DNA from: Virgibacillus proomii
GTDB taxonomy: Bacteria > Bacillota > Bacilli > Bacillales > Amphibacillaceae
NCBI RefSeq assembly: GCF_900162615.1
Contig: NZ_FUFN01000010.1
Coordinates: 1,060,149 to 1,124,148, forward strand
Direction of reading: 5' to 3'
Length of the DNA: 64,000 bases
Shown: piece by piece, positions 8,816 to 17,478 of the stretch
Numbering within the stretch: the stretch's first letter is position 1
Layout of the letters: each line of letters begins with the position of its first letter
Notes under the pieces: generated by a model
Databases searched by the model: none
Told to the model about the DNA's origin: nothing
What the model saw: the letters and a program-made list of their open reading frames with translations, nothing else
Made by a program: the position numbers and the translations under genes

Positions 8816-8948
8816 GTATTTTGGAAGTGGCAATTTAGCGGTTCGGTTTAGCAATATGCAAAATTTCTTTGCATTGAAAGAAACCATACTGAATGAAGTT
8901 TCATGTGATGGTTTTTAAGTGTGTTTGTTGGTAAAAGGAGGAAACGGG

Positions 8949-10997
8949 ATGTTTAAAAAGGCTTTTGGCGTTTTACAAAAGATTGGTAAAGCGTTTATGC
9001 TTCCTGTGGCATTATTACCTGCAGCTGGTTTACTGTTAGGTTTGGGGAATGCAGCACAACAGGAGACAACATTAGAGTATTTGCCGTTTTTAGATGCTGA
9101 TTGGATTCAGCTTGTGGCAAAAGTAATGGAAGATGCTGGAGGTATTATTTTTAGTAATCTGGCATTGATTTTTGCGATTGGAATAGCCATTGGTTTAGCT
9201 AGCGACGGTGCAGCTGGTTTAGCAGCATTGGTTGGTTACTTAGTATTAAACCAAGTAATGGGATCCTGGATAGATGTTACACCAGAAATGATTAAGGCTG
9301 ACCCTGGTTTTGCTTCCGTGTTAGGGATTCCCACACTGCAAACAGGAGTTTTTGGTGGTATTATTGTTGGGTTAATTGCAGCATATTGTTATAATCGTTA
9401 TCATGACATCGAAACACCGGCATTTCTTGGGTTCTTTGCAGGAAAACGCTTTGTGCCAATTGTAACAGCGGCTTTTTCGTTTATTGCTGGGATGGTATTG
9501 GTATTTATTTGGCCACCTGTGCAGGACGCAATGAATAGTGCATCATACTGGTTGATGCAAGAAGGAACCTATTTTGCTGTATTTTTCTTTGGGTTTATTA
9601 AACGATTGCTCATTCCTTTTGGGTTACATCACATTTTTTATGCTCCATTTTGGTATGAGTTTGGTTCCTATACAACCGAAGCCGGCAATATTGTTCGCGG
9701 AGATATGACAATTTTCTTTGCACAGTTAAAAGATAATGTAGACATAACAGCTGGTAACTTTTTGGCTGGTGAATTTCCAATTATGATGTTCGGTTTACCG
9801 GCTGCAGCCTTAGCAATGTATCATGCAGCCCGTCCTGAGAAAAAGAAACTAGTAGCAGGCTTGTTAGGTTCTGCAGCACTAACGTCATTTTTAACTGGAA
9901 TTACAGAGCCGCTCGAATTTTCATTTATGTTTGTTTCACCATTGTTATTCTTCTTACATGCTGTTTTAGATGGATTAGCATTTGTATTAATGACAATGTT
10001 TAGTGTAAATGTGGGATATACATTCTCTGGCGGAGCCATTGATTTTGTCTTGTTTGGAATTTTGCCTGGTAAAGAACCTTGGTGGATTACTATTATTCTA
10101 GGCTTAGCTTTTGCTGTCGTTTATTATGTGGTTTTCCGATTCTTTATCAAGAAATTTAATTTGATGACACCAGGGCGAGAACAAGATAATGGAGAAAATA
10201 AGGAAAAGACAGGTCAAACTGGAGATCTTGCTTATAATGTTCTAGGAGCTTTGGGCGGTGAGAAGAATATCGCTCATCTTGACGCCTGTATCACCCGTTT
10301 ACGTGTATCTGTTCATTCCATTAAAGATGTGGACAAAGAAGAATTGAAAAACCTTGGCGCTTCTGGAGTACTTGAAGTAGGTAATAATATTCAAGCGATT
10401 TTTGGTCCTCGTTCAGAGATTATTAAAGGACAAATACAAGACATTATAGCAGGAAAAACACCACAAAAAGCTGAAGCAGATCAACAGGAAGAAGTAGAGC
10501 AGCAAATGGAAGAAGTGAATCCGGAAGCTTTATCGAGTGATGAAGTGGAGGATCGGATTGTTTCTCCTATGACTGGGGAGCTGCTTCCAATTACTGAAGT
10601 TCCTGACCAAGTATTCTCCGGAAAAATGATGGGCGATGGTTTTGCCATCAAGCCGGATGAAGGTCTTGTCGTATCACCAGTAAACGGAAAAGTGGTTAAT
10701 GTATTCCCGACGAAACATGCGATTGGGCTTAAATCAGAGGGCGGTAAGGAAATTTTGATTCATGTAGGAATTGATACGGTAAACTTAAAAGGGGAAGGGT
10801 TTGAAACGTTAATCGAAGAAGGAGATCAAGTTGAAGCTGGACAGCCTCTATTGAAAGCCGATTTAGAGTTTATTCAACGTAAAGGTATGCCAATTATTAC
10901 ACCGATTGTATTTACAAATTTAAAAGAAGGGCAACAAATAAGCATCGAAAAAAGTGGAACAGTAGTACGAGCTGAAAAAGATATCATTAAGTTATAA
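8949..10997 (+). CDS. ptsG: Glucose-specific PTS transporter, fused EIICBA
   Basis: A 682-residue membrane permease that imports glucose and phosphorylates it to glucose-6-phosphate. The EIIC domain covers residues 1 to about 405 with hydrophobic helices. EIIB follows with the phosphorylated cysteine C447 in LDACITRLRVSV. A linker rich in Q and E (about 510-530) leads to EIIA with the active histidine H605 in ILIHVGIDTV. The ATG at 8949 follows AAAGGAGG and is preferred over upstream in-frame starts. It is controlled by the GlcT/RAT leader. Unlike B. subtilis, ptsH and ptsI do not follow; a repeat element comes next. Confidence 0.95.
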   Translation: MFKKAFGVLQKIGKAFMLPVALLPAAGLLLGLGNAAQQETTLEYLPFLDADWIQLVAKVMEDAGGIIFSNLALIFAIGIAIGLASDGAAGLAALVGYLVLNQVMGSWIDVTPEMIKADPGFASVLGIPTLQTGVFGGIIVGLIAAYCYNRYHDIETPAFLGFFAGKRFVPIVTAAFSFIAGMVLVFIWPPVQDAMNSASYWLMQEGTYFAVFFFGFIKRLLIPFGLHHIFYAPFWYEFGSYTTEAGNIVRGDMTIFFAQLKDNVDITAGNFLAGEFPIMMFGLPAAALAMYHAARPEKKKLVAGLLGSAALTSFLTGITEPLEFSFMFVSPLLFFLHAVLDGLAFVLMTMFSVNVGYTFSGGAIDFVLFGILPGKEPWWITIILGLAFAVVYYVVFRFFIKKFNLMTPGREQDNGENKEKTGQTGDLAYNVLGALGGEKNIAHLDACITRLRVSVHSIKDVDKEELKNLGASGVLEVGNNIQAIFGPRSEIIKGQIQDIIAGKTPQKAEADQQEEVEQQMEEVNPEALSSDEVEDRIVSPMTGELLPITEVPDQVFSGKMMGDGFAIKPDEGLVVSPVNGKVVNVFPTKHAIGLKSEGGKEILIHVGIDTVNLKGEGFETLIEEGDQVEAGQPLLKADLEFIQRKGMPIITPIVFTNLKEGQQISIEKSGTVVRAEKDIIKL

Positions 10998-11060
10998 GAA
11001 TAAAAGCTCGGGCGCTCGTTTAGCACAGACAAGTTGCTACGGGAGATAGCTAACAAAAAG

Positions 11061-11413
11061 AGGCTGGGACATAACGAAAACAGCTAATTAAAAAACGAAC
11101 CATAAATCGTCCTTGTACGATAGGAAAGTATAAAATTTTAGGCTTTATCCCGCATGTAAGGTGCCGTAAGACTCCCACTTTAAGAGCTTGAGTTGGTATA
11201 ACAGGGTGTAAGGGAGAAAACGGCACCTAAATGCCCGATTCGTTTAAGAGCCTTTAGGTCATACCCCCTGAGGTACTAACATTCAGTAGGAGAGGGAAGC
11301 AAACTCCTGCTGAATGAAGTTTCACTTTATCGTATAAGAAAAACTACGGCTTTCGCTAAGGACTTGGCGATAAGCCAAGCTTTTCTAAACACAAACAAAC
11401 CGAACAATTATAA
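11061..11413 (+). repeat. Intergenic repeat family A, long copy 1 (left part, split by the IS)
   Basis: The copy starts with AGGCTGGGACATAAC, whose inverted partner lies beyond the insertion element (12920-12932). The body is a front half (ACGATAGGAAAGTATAAAA...GGCTTTATC), a hairpin-rich module of about 180 bp between two CTTTATC sites (11143 and 11325), and a back half ending in a hairpin of the type ACTTGGCGATAAGCCAAG followed by a T-run. The module contains AAGGTGCCG/CGGCACCT, CCTAAATGCCC/GGGC-TTTAGG-type and CATTCAGTAGGAG/CTCCTGCTGAATG pairings. It lies downstream of ptsG and may serve as its terminator. Confidence 0.8.
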
Positions 11414-11442
11414 TGTGATTACCCCCAAAAGTTAGAGTTTTA

Positions 11443-12369
11443 TTATACAGTTGATTGGCTGGATTGCGTTCGATACTCGACTGGGCTCAGCCCGGCCAAT
11501 TTTTCTTTTATTCGTTCATGATTATACCAATAGATATATTCTTCAATCCGACTTTTTAATTCTTCATAGCTTACTAATTTTTCTCCATAATACATTTCTT
11601 GTTTTAAAATGCCAAAAAAATTCTCCATGGAAGCATTATCCGCACAGGTTGCTTTTCTAGACATGCTTTGGAATACTTTATTCTCTTTTAATGTTCTCAC
11701 CCATTGGTTGTGCTGGTAATGAAAGCCTTGGTCAGAATGGATGGTGGTGCGATAGGTTGCATGATTCTTTATTATCTCTATCGTTTCTTTTAAAGGTTCT
11801 ATGACAAGATCTAACGTTGGACGTTCCTTGATTTTATACGCAATAATTTCTCCGTTATAAAGGTCAAGAATCGGATTTAAATATAACTTCTCTTCACTTA
11901 GACATTTGAATTCTGTAATATCGGTTACTAATTTTTGAAGAGGAATTGGCGTGTTAAAACGGCGAGACAATCGGTTTTTCGCCACTTTTCCAACGTTTCC
12001 CTTATAGGAATTGTATTTACGGGATTTTCGCATAAATTTCACACATTTCAATCCCAATTCGCACATAATGCGATATACTTTTTTATGGTTGATAACGTAT
12101 CCTAATTTATTTAGTTCTCTAGTAATACGTTTATAGCCATAACGTTCATGGAACTTTTTAAATAAATCTATAATGATTTTTTTTAGTACTTTGTCTGAAT
12201 CTTCTCTGCCAAAATTTTTCACATGATAGTGATAGGTTGCTTCAGGTATGCCCACAGCAAGGAGAATATCTTTTAATCGGAATCCTTCTTCTTTAAGTCC
12301 AAATGCTACCTTTGCCTGTGCTTTTCGTGGAAGGCATTTGGATTCTCCCGAAAAGCTCGTAGCTTTTTT
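11443..12369 (-). CDS. IS3-family transposase, OrfB (DDE integrase core)
   Basis: The conventional start gives 270 residues from 12255, but the frame is open back to the slippery site at 12369 and is normally reached by frameshifting from OrfA. The retroviral-type integrase core shows the catalytic triad: D in VTDITEF, D in IHSDQGFHY, and E in NASMENFFG, followed by WYNHERIKEKL. The N-terminal HTH_21-like part contains RYGYKRITRELNKLG. All catalytic residues are present and no stop interrupts the frame, so the element may still be active. Confidence 0.88.
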   Translation of the reverse strand, partial: KKATSFSGESKCLPRKAQAKVAFGLKEEGFRLKDILLAVGIPEATYHYHVKNFGREDSDKVLKKIIIDLFKKFHERYGYKRITRELNKLGYVINHKKVYRIMCELGLKCVKFMRKSRKYNSYKGNVGKVAKNRLSRRFNTPIPLQKLVTDITEFKCLSEEKLYLNPILDLYNGEIIAYKIKERPTLDLVIEPLKETIEIIKNHATYRTTIHSDQGFHYQHNQWVRTLKENKVFQSMSRKATCADNASMENFFGILKQEMYYGEKLVSYEELKSRIEEYIYWYNHERIKEKLAGLSPVEYRTQSSQSTV

Positions 12370-12830
12370 AGGTACGCATTTTCTAGCCTTAATAGTTCAT
12401 TCTCTCGTTCTAATATTTCTTCACGTGTTAACTTTTTTTCTTCCTTTTTCTTCCGTTTATTGGGTTTCTTAGACATAGAAGACTCCCCCTTTGGTTTCAG
12501 GCCTTCTACTCCTTGTTCCTTAAATTCTTTCATCCAGCGTCTAATTAAGGAAGGGTTGTTCAATTTAAATTGAACAGCAGTTTCTAAAAAAGTAGCACCT
12601 GTCTTTAACACAAATTGTATCGTATTTAATTTAAATCGAACAGGATAAAACTTCCTAGCTTTTTTTCTTTTTAACCCATCCATTCCCTGAGACTTATAGA
12701 CTTTCACCCATTCAAATATTGGTGTTGCGCTACCCATATTATATTTTTTTGCTAATAATTTATATCCTAGGTTGCCATATAAATACTCGGTGACAAGATT
12801 TATTTTAAATTCTTCACTATATTTAGCCAT
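12306..12830 (-). CDS. IS3-family transposase, OrfA (helix-turn-helix DNA-binding protein)
   Basis: A 174-residue basic protein with two consecutive helix-turn-helix units (about residues 5-55 and 65-115) and a C-terminal leucine-rich coiled coil (EEILERENELLRLENAYLKK). In IS150-type elements OrfA binds the terminal repeats. Fusion to OrfB by a -1 frameshift makes the active transposase. Its stop codon lies about 50 bases upstream of the first conventional OrfB start. Confidence 0.88.
   Translation of the reverse strand: MAKYSEEFKINLVTEYLYGNLGYKLLAKKYNMGSATPIFEWVKVYKSQGMDGLKRKKARKFYPVRFKLNTIQFVLKTGATFLETAVQFKLNNPSLIRRWMKEFKEQGVEGLKPKGESSMSKKPNKRKKKEEKKLTREEILERENELLRLENAYLKKLRAFRENPNAFHEKHRQR
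12363..12369 (-). promoter_or_regulatory. Programmed -1 frameshift site (A AAA AAG)
   Basis: On the minus strand the heptamer A-AAA-AAG occurs in the OrfA frame, in the Tyr-Leu-Lys-Lys codons near its 3' end. A -1 slip here leads directly into the open OrfB frame. This is the classical slippery sequence of IS150/IS3 elements. Confidence 0.8.
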
Positions 12831-12882
12831 AAAAACACCCCCGAAAATTAGATTTCTACTCTAACTTTGGGGGGTCGGTACC

Positions 12883-12934
12883 TAAATGAATTGTTCGGTT
12901 TGTTCTATTTCGTATTTGCTTATGTCCCAGCCCC
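12883..12934 (+). repeat. Intergenic repeat family A, right end of copy 1
   Basis: The sequence TAAATGAATTGTTCGGTTTG completes a hairpin with AAACCGAACAATTATAA on the other side of the IS. It is followed by TTATGTCCCAGCC, the inverted partner of the GGCTGGGACATAA at 11062. Confidence 0.75.
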
Positions 12935-13277
12935 TAATTATTTATAACTTTAGTCCGTCTGAACTCGCGACAGCGTGCGAAACAGAAAACCAACCTGCTA
13001 TTGAACTGCACCTCCAATTTAAAAAATTTGGAGTGCAGTTTAGGATGGATGTCACGATTTATATAATGTGCATTTAAACTACTTCTTTTAATAAAGTAAA
13101 TGAGCTCTCTGTTCAAGAGCAAAATACTTCGAGTAAATAAATATAAGCAATTCTGTTCTACTATATAAATAGATCTCTTAAAAGAATATCGTTTGAGAAA
13201 TAGAAATGAATGGATACTAAATGACATGCTACCTTAATACACTATACTAAGGACTATAAAAAAGGAGGACAGGTAGC
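12935..13277. other. Intergenic region with a perfect hairpin (13004-13040)
   Basis: AACTGCACCTCCAA and TTTGGAGTGCAGTT form a long near-perfect stem with an A/T loop at 13004-13040. No T-run follows on the plus strand, so it may be an operator or a repeat rather than a terminator. Nothing else is recognised. The GH4 gene ribosome binding site AAAGGAGG is at the right end. Confidence 0.5.
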
Positions 13278-14579
13278 ATGAACACCATTAAGTTAGTAGT
13301 AATTGGTGGGGGTTCATCATATACTCCACAATTAATAGAAGAAATTATTCAACAATACGAGGTACTGCCGGTTGCAGAAATCTGGTTAGTAGATATTTTA
13401 GAAGGACGAAAAAGATTATCCATTGTTACGAATTTGGCTAAGCGAATGGTGACGCGTGCAGGCTATCCAATTAAAATTATAGATACATTAGATCGGCGTC
13501 AAGCAATTAAAGGTGCTACGTATATTATTACGCAAATTCGCGTTGGAGGATTAAGCATGCGACAAAGGGATGAGTCGATCTGCTTAAAACATGGCGTCAT
13601 TGCACAAGAAACAACAGGAGCAGCAGGATTTATGAACGCATTACGAACGATTCCGGTCATGCTTGATATATGTGAGGATATTGAAGAATTAGCTCCTGAC
13701 GCCTGGTTGCTAAATATTACTAATCCTTGTGGAATTATAACAGAAGCCATTTATAAACATACAAACATCAAAGTGGTTGGCTTAAGTGAAACACCAACCC
13801 ATTTTTATCAAACGTTTGCCGAAATGTACCAAGTACCTAAAAAGGATATAAATATAAGTTTTGTAGGGACAAATCATTTACTTTGGGTGACGGAGCTATT
13901 CATTAAAGGAAAATCAAAGCTTACAGATATGATGCTTAGTGATTCAACAATCAGTGAGGTAAACGACAAAACTAACTCTTTAGGATTAGACCCATTTTTC
14001 TTACAGACTTATGGAGCAATACCTTGTAACCATCATCCATATTATTTAGAGACGGAAAAGATTTTAATGAAGCAAAAAGAAGCTTATAAAGAGGGAAATC
14101 TTCCATCAGATGGAAGAACACGAGAGGAGACAACGCTTTTTTCTATTTATGAAAGAAAATCTACAATAGAATTGCCAAAGGGTTTAGAGGATCGAGAGGG
14201 GGCTGCTTGTGCAGAAGCAGCAATCAATGTAATAAAGTCAATTCACTATGATCAAAAACAAGTTCACACAGTAAGTGTTTGTAATAATGGCGCAATACCT
14301 TGTTTACCTGATGATGCATGTATTCAAGTGAATAGCGTTGTGGAACAACATCGGATTTCGCCTTTAAATTCCGAAATAATCCTTCCACATATCCGTGGAC
14401 TTTTACAACTTATCAAAGCCTTTGAGGAGCTAACTGTAGAAGCTGCAGTAACTAGAAATATGGGCATTTGTCTACAAGCATTAGCACTTCATCCATTGGT
14501 ACCTGCAGAAAAAGCACATGCGTTAATTCAGGATTTATTTATGGAAAATGAAGCTTATTTTCATCCGGTTTTTTATTAA
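13278..14579 (+). CDS. GH4-family 6-phospho-glycosidase-like protein with an altered metal site
   Basis: A 433-residue member of glycoside hydrolase family 4, which cleaves 6-phospho-glucosides by an NAD- and Mn-dependent redox mechanism. The N-terminal Rossmann fold is clear (IKLVVIGGGSSYTPQLI), followed by ITQIRVGG, ETTGAAGF and NITNPCGIITEA. The metal-binding histidine is present (H200 in GTNHLLW). The usual cysteine ligand in the G-L-C-N-x-P motif is replaced by serine: VVGLSETPTHF, S170. Family 6-phospho-beta-glucosidases need that cysteine, so either C151 (NPCG) substitutes, the enzyme uses a different chemistry, or it is an unusual subfamily. There is no PTS gene beside it. The start follows AAAGGAGG. 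Confidence 0.75.
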   Translation: MNTIKLVVIGGGSSYTPQLIEEIIQQYEVLPVAEIWLVDILEGRKRLSIVTNLAKRMVTRAGYPIKIIDTLDRRQAIKGATYIITQIRVGGLSMRQRDESICLKHGVIAQETTGAAGFMNALRTIPVMLDICEDIEELAPDAWLLNITNPCGIITEAIYKHTNIKVVGLSETPTHFYQTFAEMYQVPKKDINISFVGTNHLLWVTELFIKGKSKLTDMMLSDSTISEVNDKTNSLGLDPFFLQTYGAIPCNHHPYYLETEKILMKQKEAYKEGNLPSDGRTREETTLFSIYERKSTIELPKGLEDREGAACAEAAINVIKSIHYDQKQVHTVSVCNNGAIPCLPDDACIQVNSVVEQHRISPLNSEIILPHIRGLLQLIKAFEELTVEAAVTRNMGICLQALALHPLVPAEKAHALIQDLFMENEAYFHPVFY

Positions 14580-14777
14580 GAACCTAACATTTTTTATAAA
14601 GTAAAGGACCAATGTAGAAGACGGTCTAATTCTAACCGTTATTAAGGGCATAGGATTGTATAAAAAGGAAAAACAGCCCTTGACATGAGCTGTTGTGATA
14701 GAATGACAAGCTTATTCCAAAAGAAGGATAAAAAAGGAAAATAGTTTTATCACAAGCGTTAATATTTTTACTTCCTA

Positions 14778-14830
14778 TTCATTAGCATTCTGTAGGAATA
14801 ACAGGAAAATCTTACGAATGAAGTTTCATT
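14778..14830. repeat. Degenerate fragment of the repeat A module
   Basis: Between the GH4 and dehydrogenase genes, TAGCATTCTGTAGGAATAAC followed by GAATGAAGTTTCATTTTATA matches the last hairpin and tail of the repeat A module (CATTCAGTAGGAG..., GAATGAAGTTTCACTTTATC) with several changes. It abuts the dehydrogenase stop codon and may act as its terminator hairpin. Confidence 0.45.
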
Positions 14831-16222
14831 TTATAAGTTGCCGATCGATAAGTACTTTGTTTCTAAATAAGGCTCAATACCTTCTAGCCCACCTTCACGA
14901 CCGAGACCACTTTCTTTCATACCTCCAAACGGTGCATGAGCTGCAGATGGACCGCCATCATTCCATCCGATAATTCCATACTCCAAATGTTCATAAAGAT
15001 ATATACCAGTTCGATAATCATTCGTAAAGAAATATGCGGCAAGACCATATGGTGAATTATTTGCTAATTTAACAGCTTCATCAAGCTCTTTAAATACTGT
15101 AATTGGAGCAACTGGACCAAACGTCTCTTCATGCATAATATCCATATCTTCGTTTACATGATTTAGTATGGTAGGATGTACGAAATAATAGTCTTTTTCT
15201 TCATCTGTATCAAACTGATCGCCTAATAAAACGTCAGCACCTTTTTTCTTTGCATCAGCAATTTGGTCAACAATTTTTTCATAGCTGCTTTTATTAATGA
15301 TTGGACCAATATCTACTCCTTTGTCTAGTCCATTTCCAATTTTGAGCTGTTTTGCAAAATGAACAAACGTTTCAGCGAATTCATCAACTATATCTTCATG
15401 AACAATCACACGGTTTGCACAAACACAGGTTTGACCGGCGTTACGAAATTTGGTAGCAACAGTCTCTTTAGCAGCAAGCTCCACATCAGCGTCCTTGGTG
15501 ACAATTAAAGGAGCATGTCCACCGAGCTCCATTGTTACATGTTTAACCGTATTGGCACTATTTTTTATTAATTGTTTGCCAACTGAAGTAGAACCGGTAA
15601 ACGTTATTTTTCGCACATATTTGCTGTCTGTAAACAAATCGCCAATTTCTTTTCCTGAGCCTGTAACATATTGAATGGCGTCTTTCGGTATTCCTGCTTC
15701 ATGTGCCAATTCAATCATGCGAATCCCTGTTAGTGGAGTTTCAGATGCTGGTTTAACAATAAATGTACAACCTGCAGCAAGTGCCGGTGCAGCCTTTCTC
15801 GTCATCATAGCTGCAGGAAAATTCCATGGTGTAATAGCAGCAACTAAGCCAACGGGCTGCTTACTAATAATAATTCGCTTTGTTTCCGTATTGGCAGGGA
15901 TCGTCCGGCCATAAATTCGCTTTGCCTCTTCTGCATACCAGTCAATATAACTTGCCGCATATTCTACTTCTCCATATGATTCTTTTAATGGTTTTCCATT
16001 TTCCATTGTCATCAATTTAGCAAGTTCGTCTTTATTTTCTCTCACCTTTACAGCCCAATTATTTAGCAACTCAGACCGTTTGTGAGCATTTGTTTTGGCC
16101 CACGTTGGAAAATAATCAAAACCTTTACGTAAAGCTGTTTCTACTTCCTCTTTACTAAACTTCTTAATTTTTTTAATTACCTCTCCAGTAGCAGGGTTTT
16201 TAACTATGATTGTATTTGCCAC
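14831..16222 (-). CDS. gabD: NAD(P)-dependent succinate-semialdehyde-type dehydrogenase
   Basis: A 463-residue aldehyde dehydrogenase that oxidises an aldehyde, probably succinate semialdehyde, to the acid. Landmarks are the cofactor-binding TPWNFPAAMMTRK and FTGSTSVGK, the general-base glutamate in MELGGHAP, the catalytic cysteine in GQTCVCANR, and the C-terminal GGMKESGLGREGG that is typical of the GabD group. The frame is open upstream to 16291, but GTG at 16222 follows GGGAG with good spacing and gives the family N-terminus (MANTIIVKNPATGEV). No GABA transaminase is adjacent, so the substrate is inferred from motifs only; a related aldehyde is possible. Confidence 0.82.
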   Translation of the reverse strand: MANTIIVKNPATGEVIKKIKKFSKEEVETALRKGFDYFPTWAKTNAHKRSELLNNWAVKVRENKDELAKLMTMENGKPLKESYGEVEYAASYIDWYAEEAKRIYGRTIPANTETKRIIISKQPVGLVAAITPWNFPAAMMTRKAAPALAAGCTFIVKPASETPLTGIRMIELAHEAGIPKDAIQYVTGSGKEIGDLFTDSKYVRKITFTGSTSVGKQLIKNSANTVKHVTMELGGHAPLIVTKDADVELAAKETVATKFRNAGQTCVCANRVIVHEDIVDEFAETFVHFAKQLKIGNGLDKGVDIGPIINKSSYEKIVDQIADAKKKGADVLLGDQFDTDEEKDYYFVHPTILNHVNEDMDIMHEETFGPVAPITVFKELDEAVKLANNSPYGLAAYFFTNDYRTGIYLYEHLEYGIIGWNDGGPSAAHAPFGGMKESGLGREGGLEGIEPYLETKYLSIGNL

Positions 16223-16377
16223 GGTAAAACTCCCTTCTTTGATAGATATTTTATTATAGTATATTCCCTTTCTTCGTATAAAGAAAAACATTTGAATTGG
16301 ACTGTAAAAAGTGCTTCTTGTATCTAAAGCACTGTTAGAACGTATAAAATAATTTCAAAATATGATTGAAAATCATA

Positions 16378-16416
16378 AGAAAACCCCTCTCGACTATGCA
16401 GTGAGCCAAGAGGGAT
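16378..16416 (-). terminator. Rho-independent terminator after alsR
   Basis: On the minus strand CCCTCTTGGCT pairs with AGTCGAGAGGG across a short loop and is followed by GTTTTCTT. It ends the alsR transcript. Confidence 0.7.
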
Positions 16417-16433
16417 TCTAATTTTCTATCATT

Positions 16434-17321
16434 CTATAGATTTAAAAAATAGTTTAAAACCTCTATAAAATGTTTCAGGGCCGGATTTGGGTTGTCTTTT
16501 CTATGTGCGGTAATCCAACTGGCATGCATGGGTAAGTCTTCGATTTTCTTGTACACAACGTCCAGATTATATAGCCGTTTGGTCGCAGCCGGAACGATCG
16601 AGACCCCCATTCCAGCCGATACCAAGCCGAGTAACATCTGGAATTCTGTAGCTTCTTGATCGATGTTTGGCGTGAATCCGGCTTTTTCACACAAGAAGTT
16701 AAATTTAATGTATAAAGAGGGCCAAGATTCTTTGGCAATTATGATCAGTGATTCTTTTTCAAGGTCTTTTAAATAAACTTGGTTCTTTTGGGTCAGCGGA
16801 TGTTGTTTAGGAAGTGCCAGTACGCAATGACTTTTCCTAACTGTATTTACTTTCAGCTTATCGTTTTCCAACGGGGGATGTAGTACACCGATATCGATAT
16901 GTCCGTTTAATAAAGCATTGACTTGATATAGAGTTGATAGCTCCCGCAGTTCAATTTTGACGGAAGGGAACTGGTTTCGGTAGTGCCTGATAATAGGAGG
17001 CATAATCTCATATGTAGCAGACCCGACAAAACCGATTACTAGTTTACCAAGCTCCCCCCGGGCTGTACGCTGGGCCATGTCCACTGCGTGATCAATCTGG
17101 GAAAGGCCTTCCTTTATCTGTTTTAAAAAGACTCTACCTGCCGCTGTCAGTTGGACGTTCCTTTTTGATCTATTCAGCAAAGTTACGCCAATTTCACTTT
17201 CTAGCTGTTTAATTTGCTGACTAAGCGGAGGCTGTGTCATCTGCAGCCGAAGAGCTGCTTTTCCGAAATGTAGTTCTTCGGCTACAACTATAAAATAGCG
17301 AAGGTGACGTAGCTCTATCAT
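16434..17321 (-). CDS. alsR: LysR-family regulator, AlsR-like activator of acetoin synthesis
   Basis: A 295-residue LysR-type regulator. Residues 1-60 are the winged helix-turn-helix (MIELRHLRYFIVVAEELHFG, then LSQQIKQLESEIGVTLLNR). Residues 90-295 are the periplasmic-binding-like effector domain. It is divergent from alsS, and the region between them contains two TTCCA/TGGAA dyads. AlsR in B. subtilis activates alsSD in stationary phase and under acetate or low pH. That assignment rests on strong synteny plus family match. Confidence 0.88.
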   Translation of the reverse strand: MIELRHLRYFIVVAEELHFGKAALRLQMTQPPLSQQIKQLESEIGVTLLNRSKRNVQLTAAGRVFLKQIKEGLSQIDHAVDMAQRTARGELGKLVIGFVGSATYEIMPPIIRHYRNQFPSVKIELRELSTLYQVNALLNGHIDIGVLHPPLENDKLKVNTVRKSHCVLALPKQHPLTQKNQVYLKDLEKESLIIIAKESWPSLYIKFNFLCEKAGFTPNIDQEATEFQMLLGLVSAGMGVSIVPAATKRLYNLDVVYKKIEDLPMHASWITAHRKDNPNPALKHFIEVLNYFLNL

Positions 17322-17355
17322 TCACTCATTCCTTCCCGAATGCGATTTCAGTCGA

Positions 17356-17402
17356 TTTCCATATTAATTGGAAGACAAACAAATATTGGAAACTAATTTC
17401 CA
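17356..17402. promoter_or_regulatory. Paired dyads between alsR and alsS (likely AlsR boxes)
   Basis: TTCCATATTAATTGGAA (17357-17373) and TGGAAACTAATTTCCA (17387-17402) are two A/T-rich dyads with TTCCA/TGGAA arms, roughly three helical turns apart. This is the usual arrangement of LysR recognition and activation sites in a divergent promoter region. Confidence 0.6.
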
Positions 17403-17478
17403 TAAGTTGTATATTTAATAATACAATAATTTTATTAAAAATTCATTGTAAACAAATGAAATCGAAGGAGTGAGGACT

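Larger units (their letters stand above)
11414..12882 (-). mobile_element. IS3-family insertion sequence, IS150-type
   Basis: About 1.47 kb with two overlapping transposase frames on the minus strand. The ends carry related inverted repeats: ACCCCCAAAAGTTAGAG at the left and, reversed, ACCCCCCAAAGTTAGAG at the right. The flanks share TAA (11411-11413 and 12883-12885), the 3-bp target duplication usual for IS3. An uninterrupted copy of the target exists in reverse at about 26805-26840, which confirms the insertion point. The right terminus reads CC instead of the usual CA, so that end may be altered. Confidence 0.85.

Noticed and set aside
13004..13040. Hairpin before the GH4 gene as a Rho-independent terminator
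   Set aside because: The stem is strong but no T-run follows on the plus strand, and no rightward gene end lies just before it; listed only as a hairpin.
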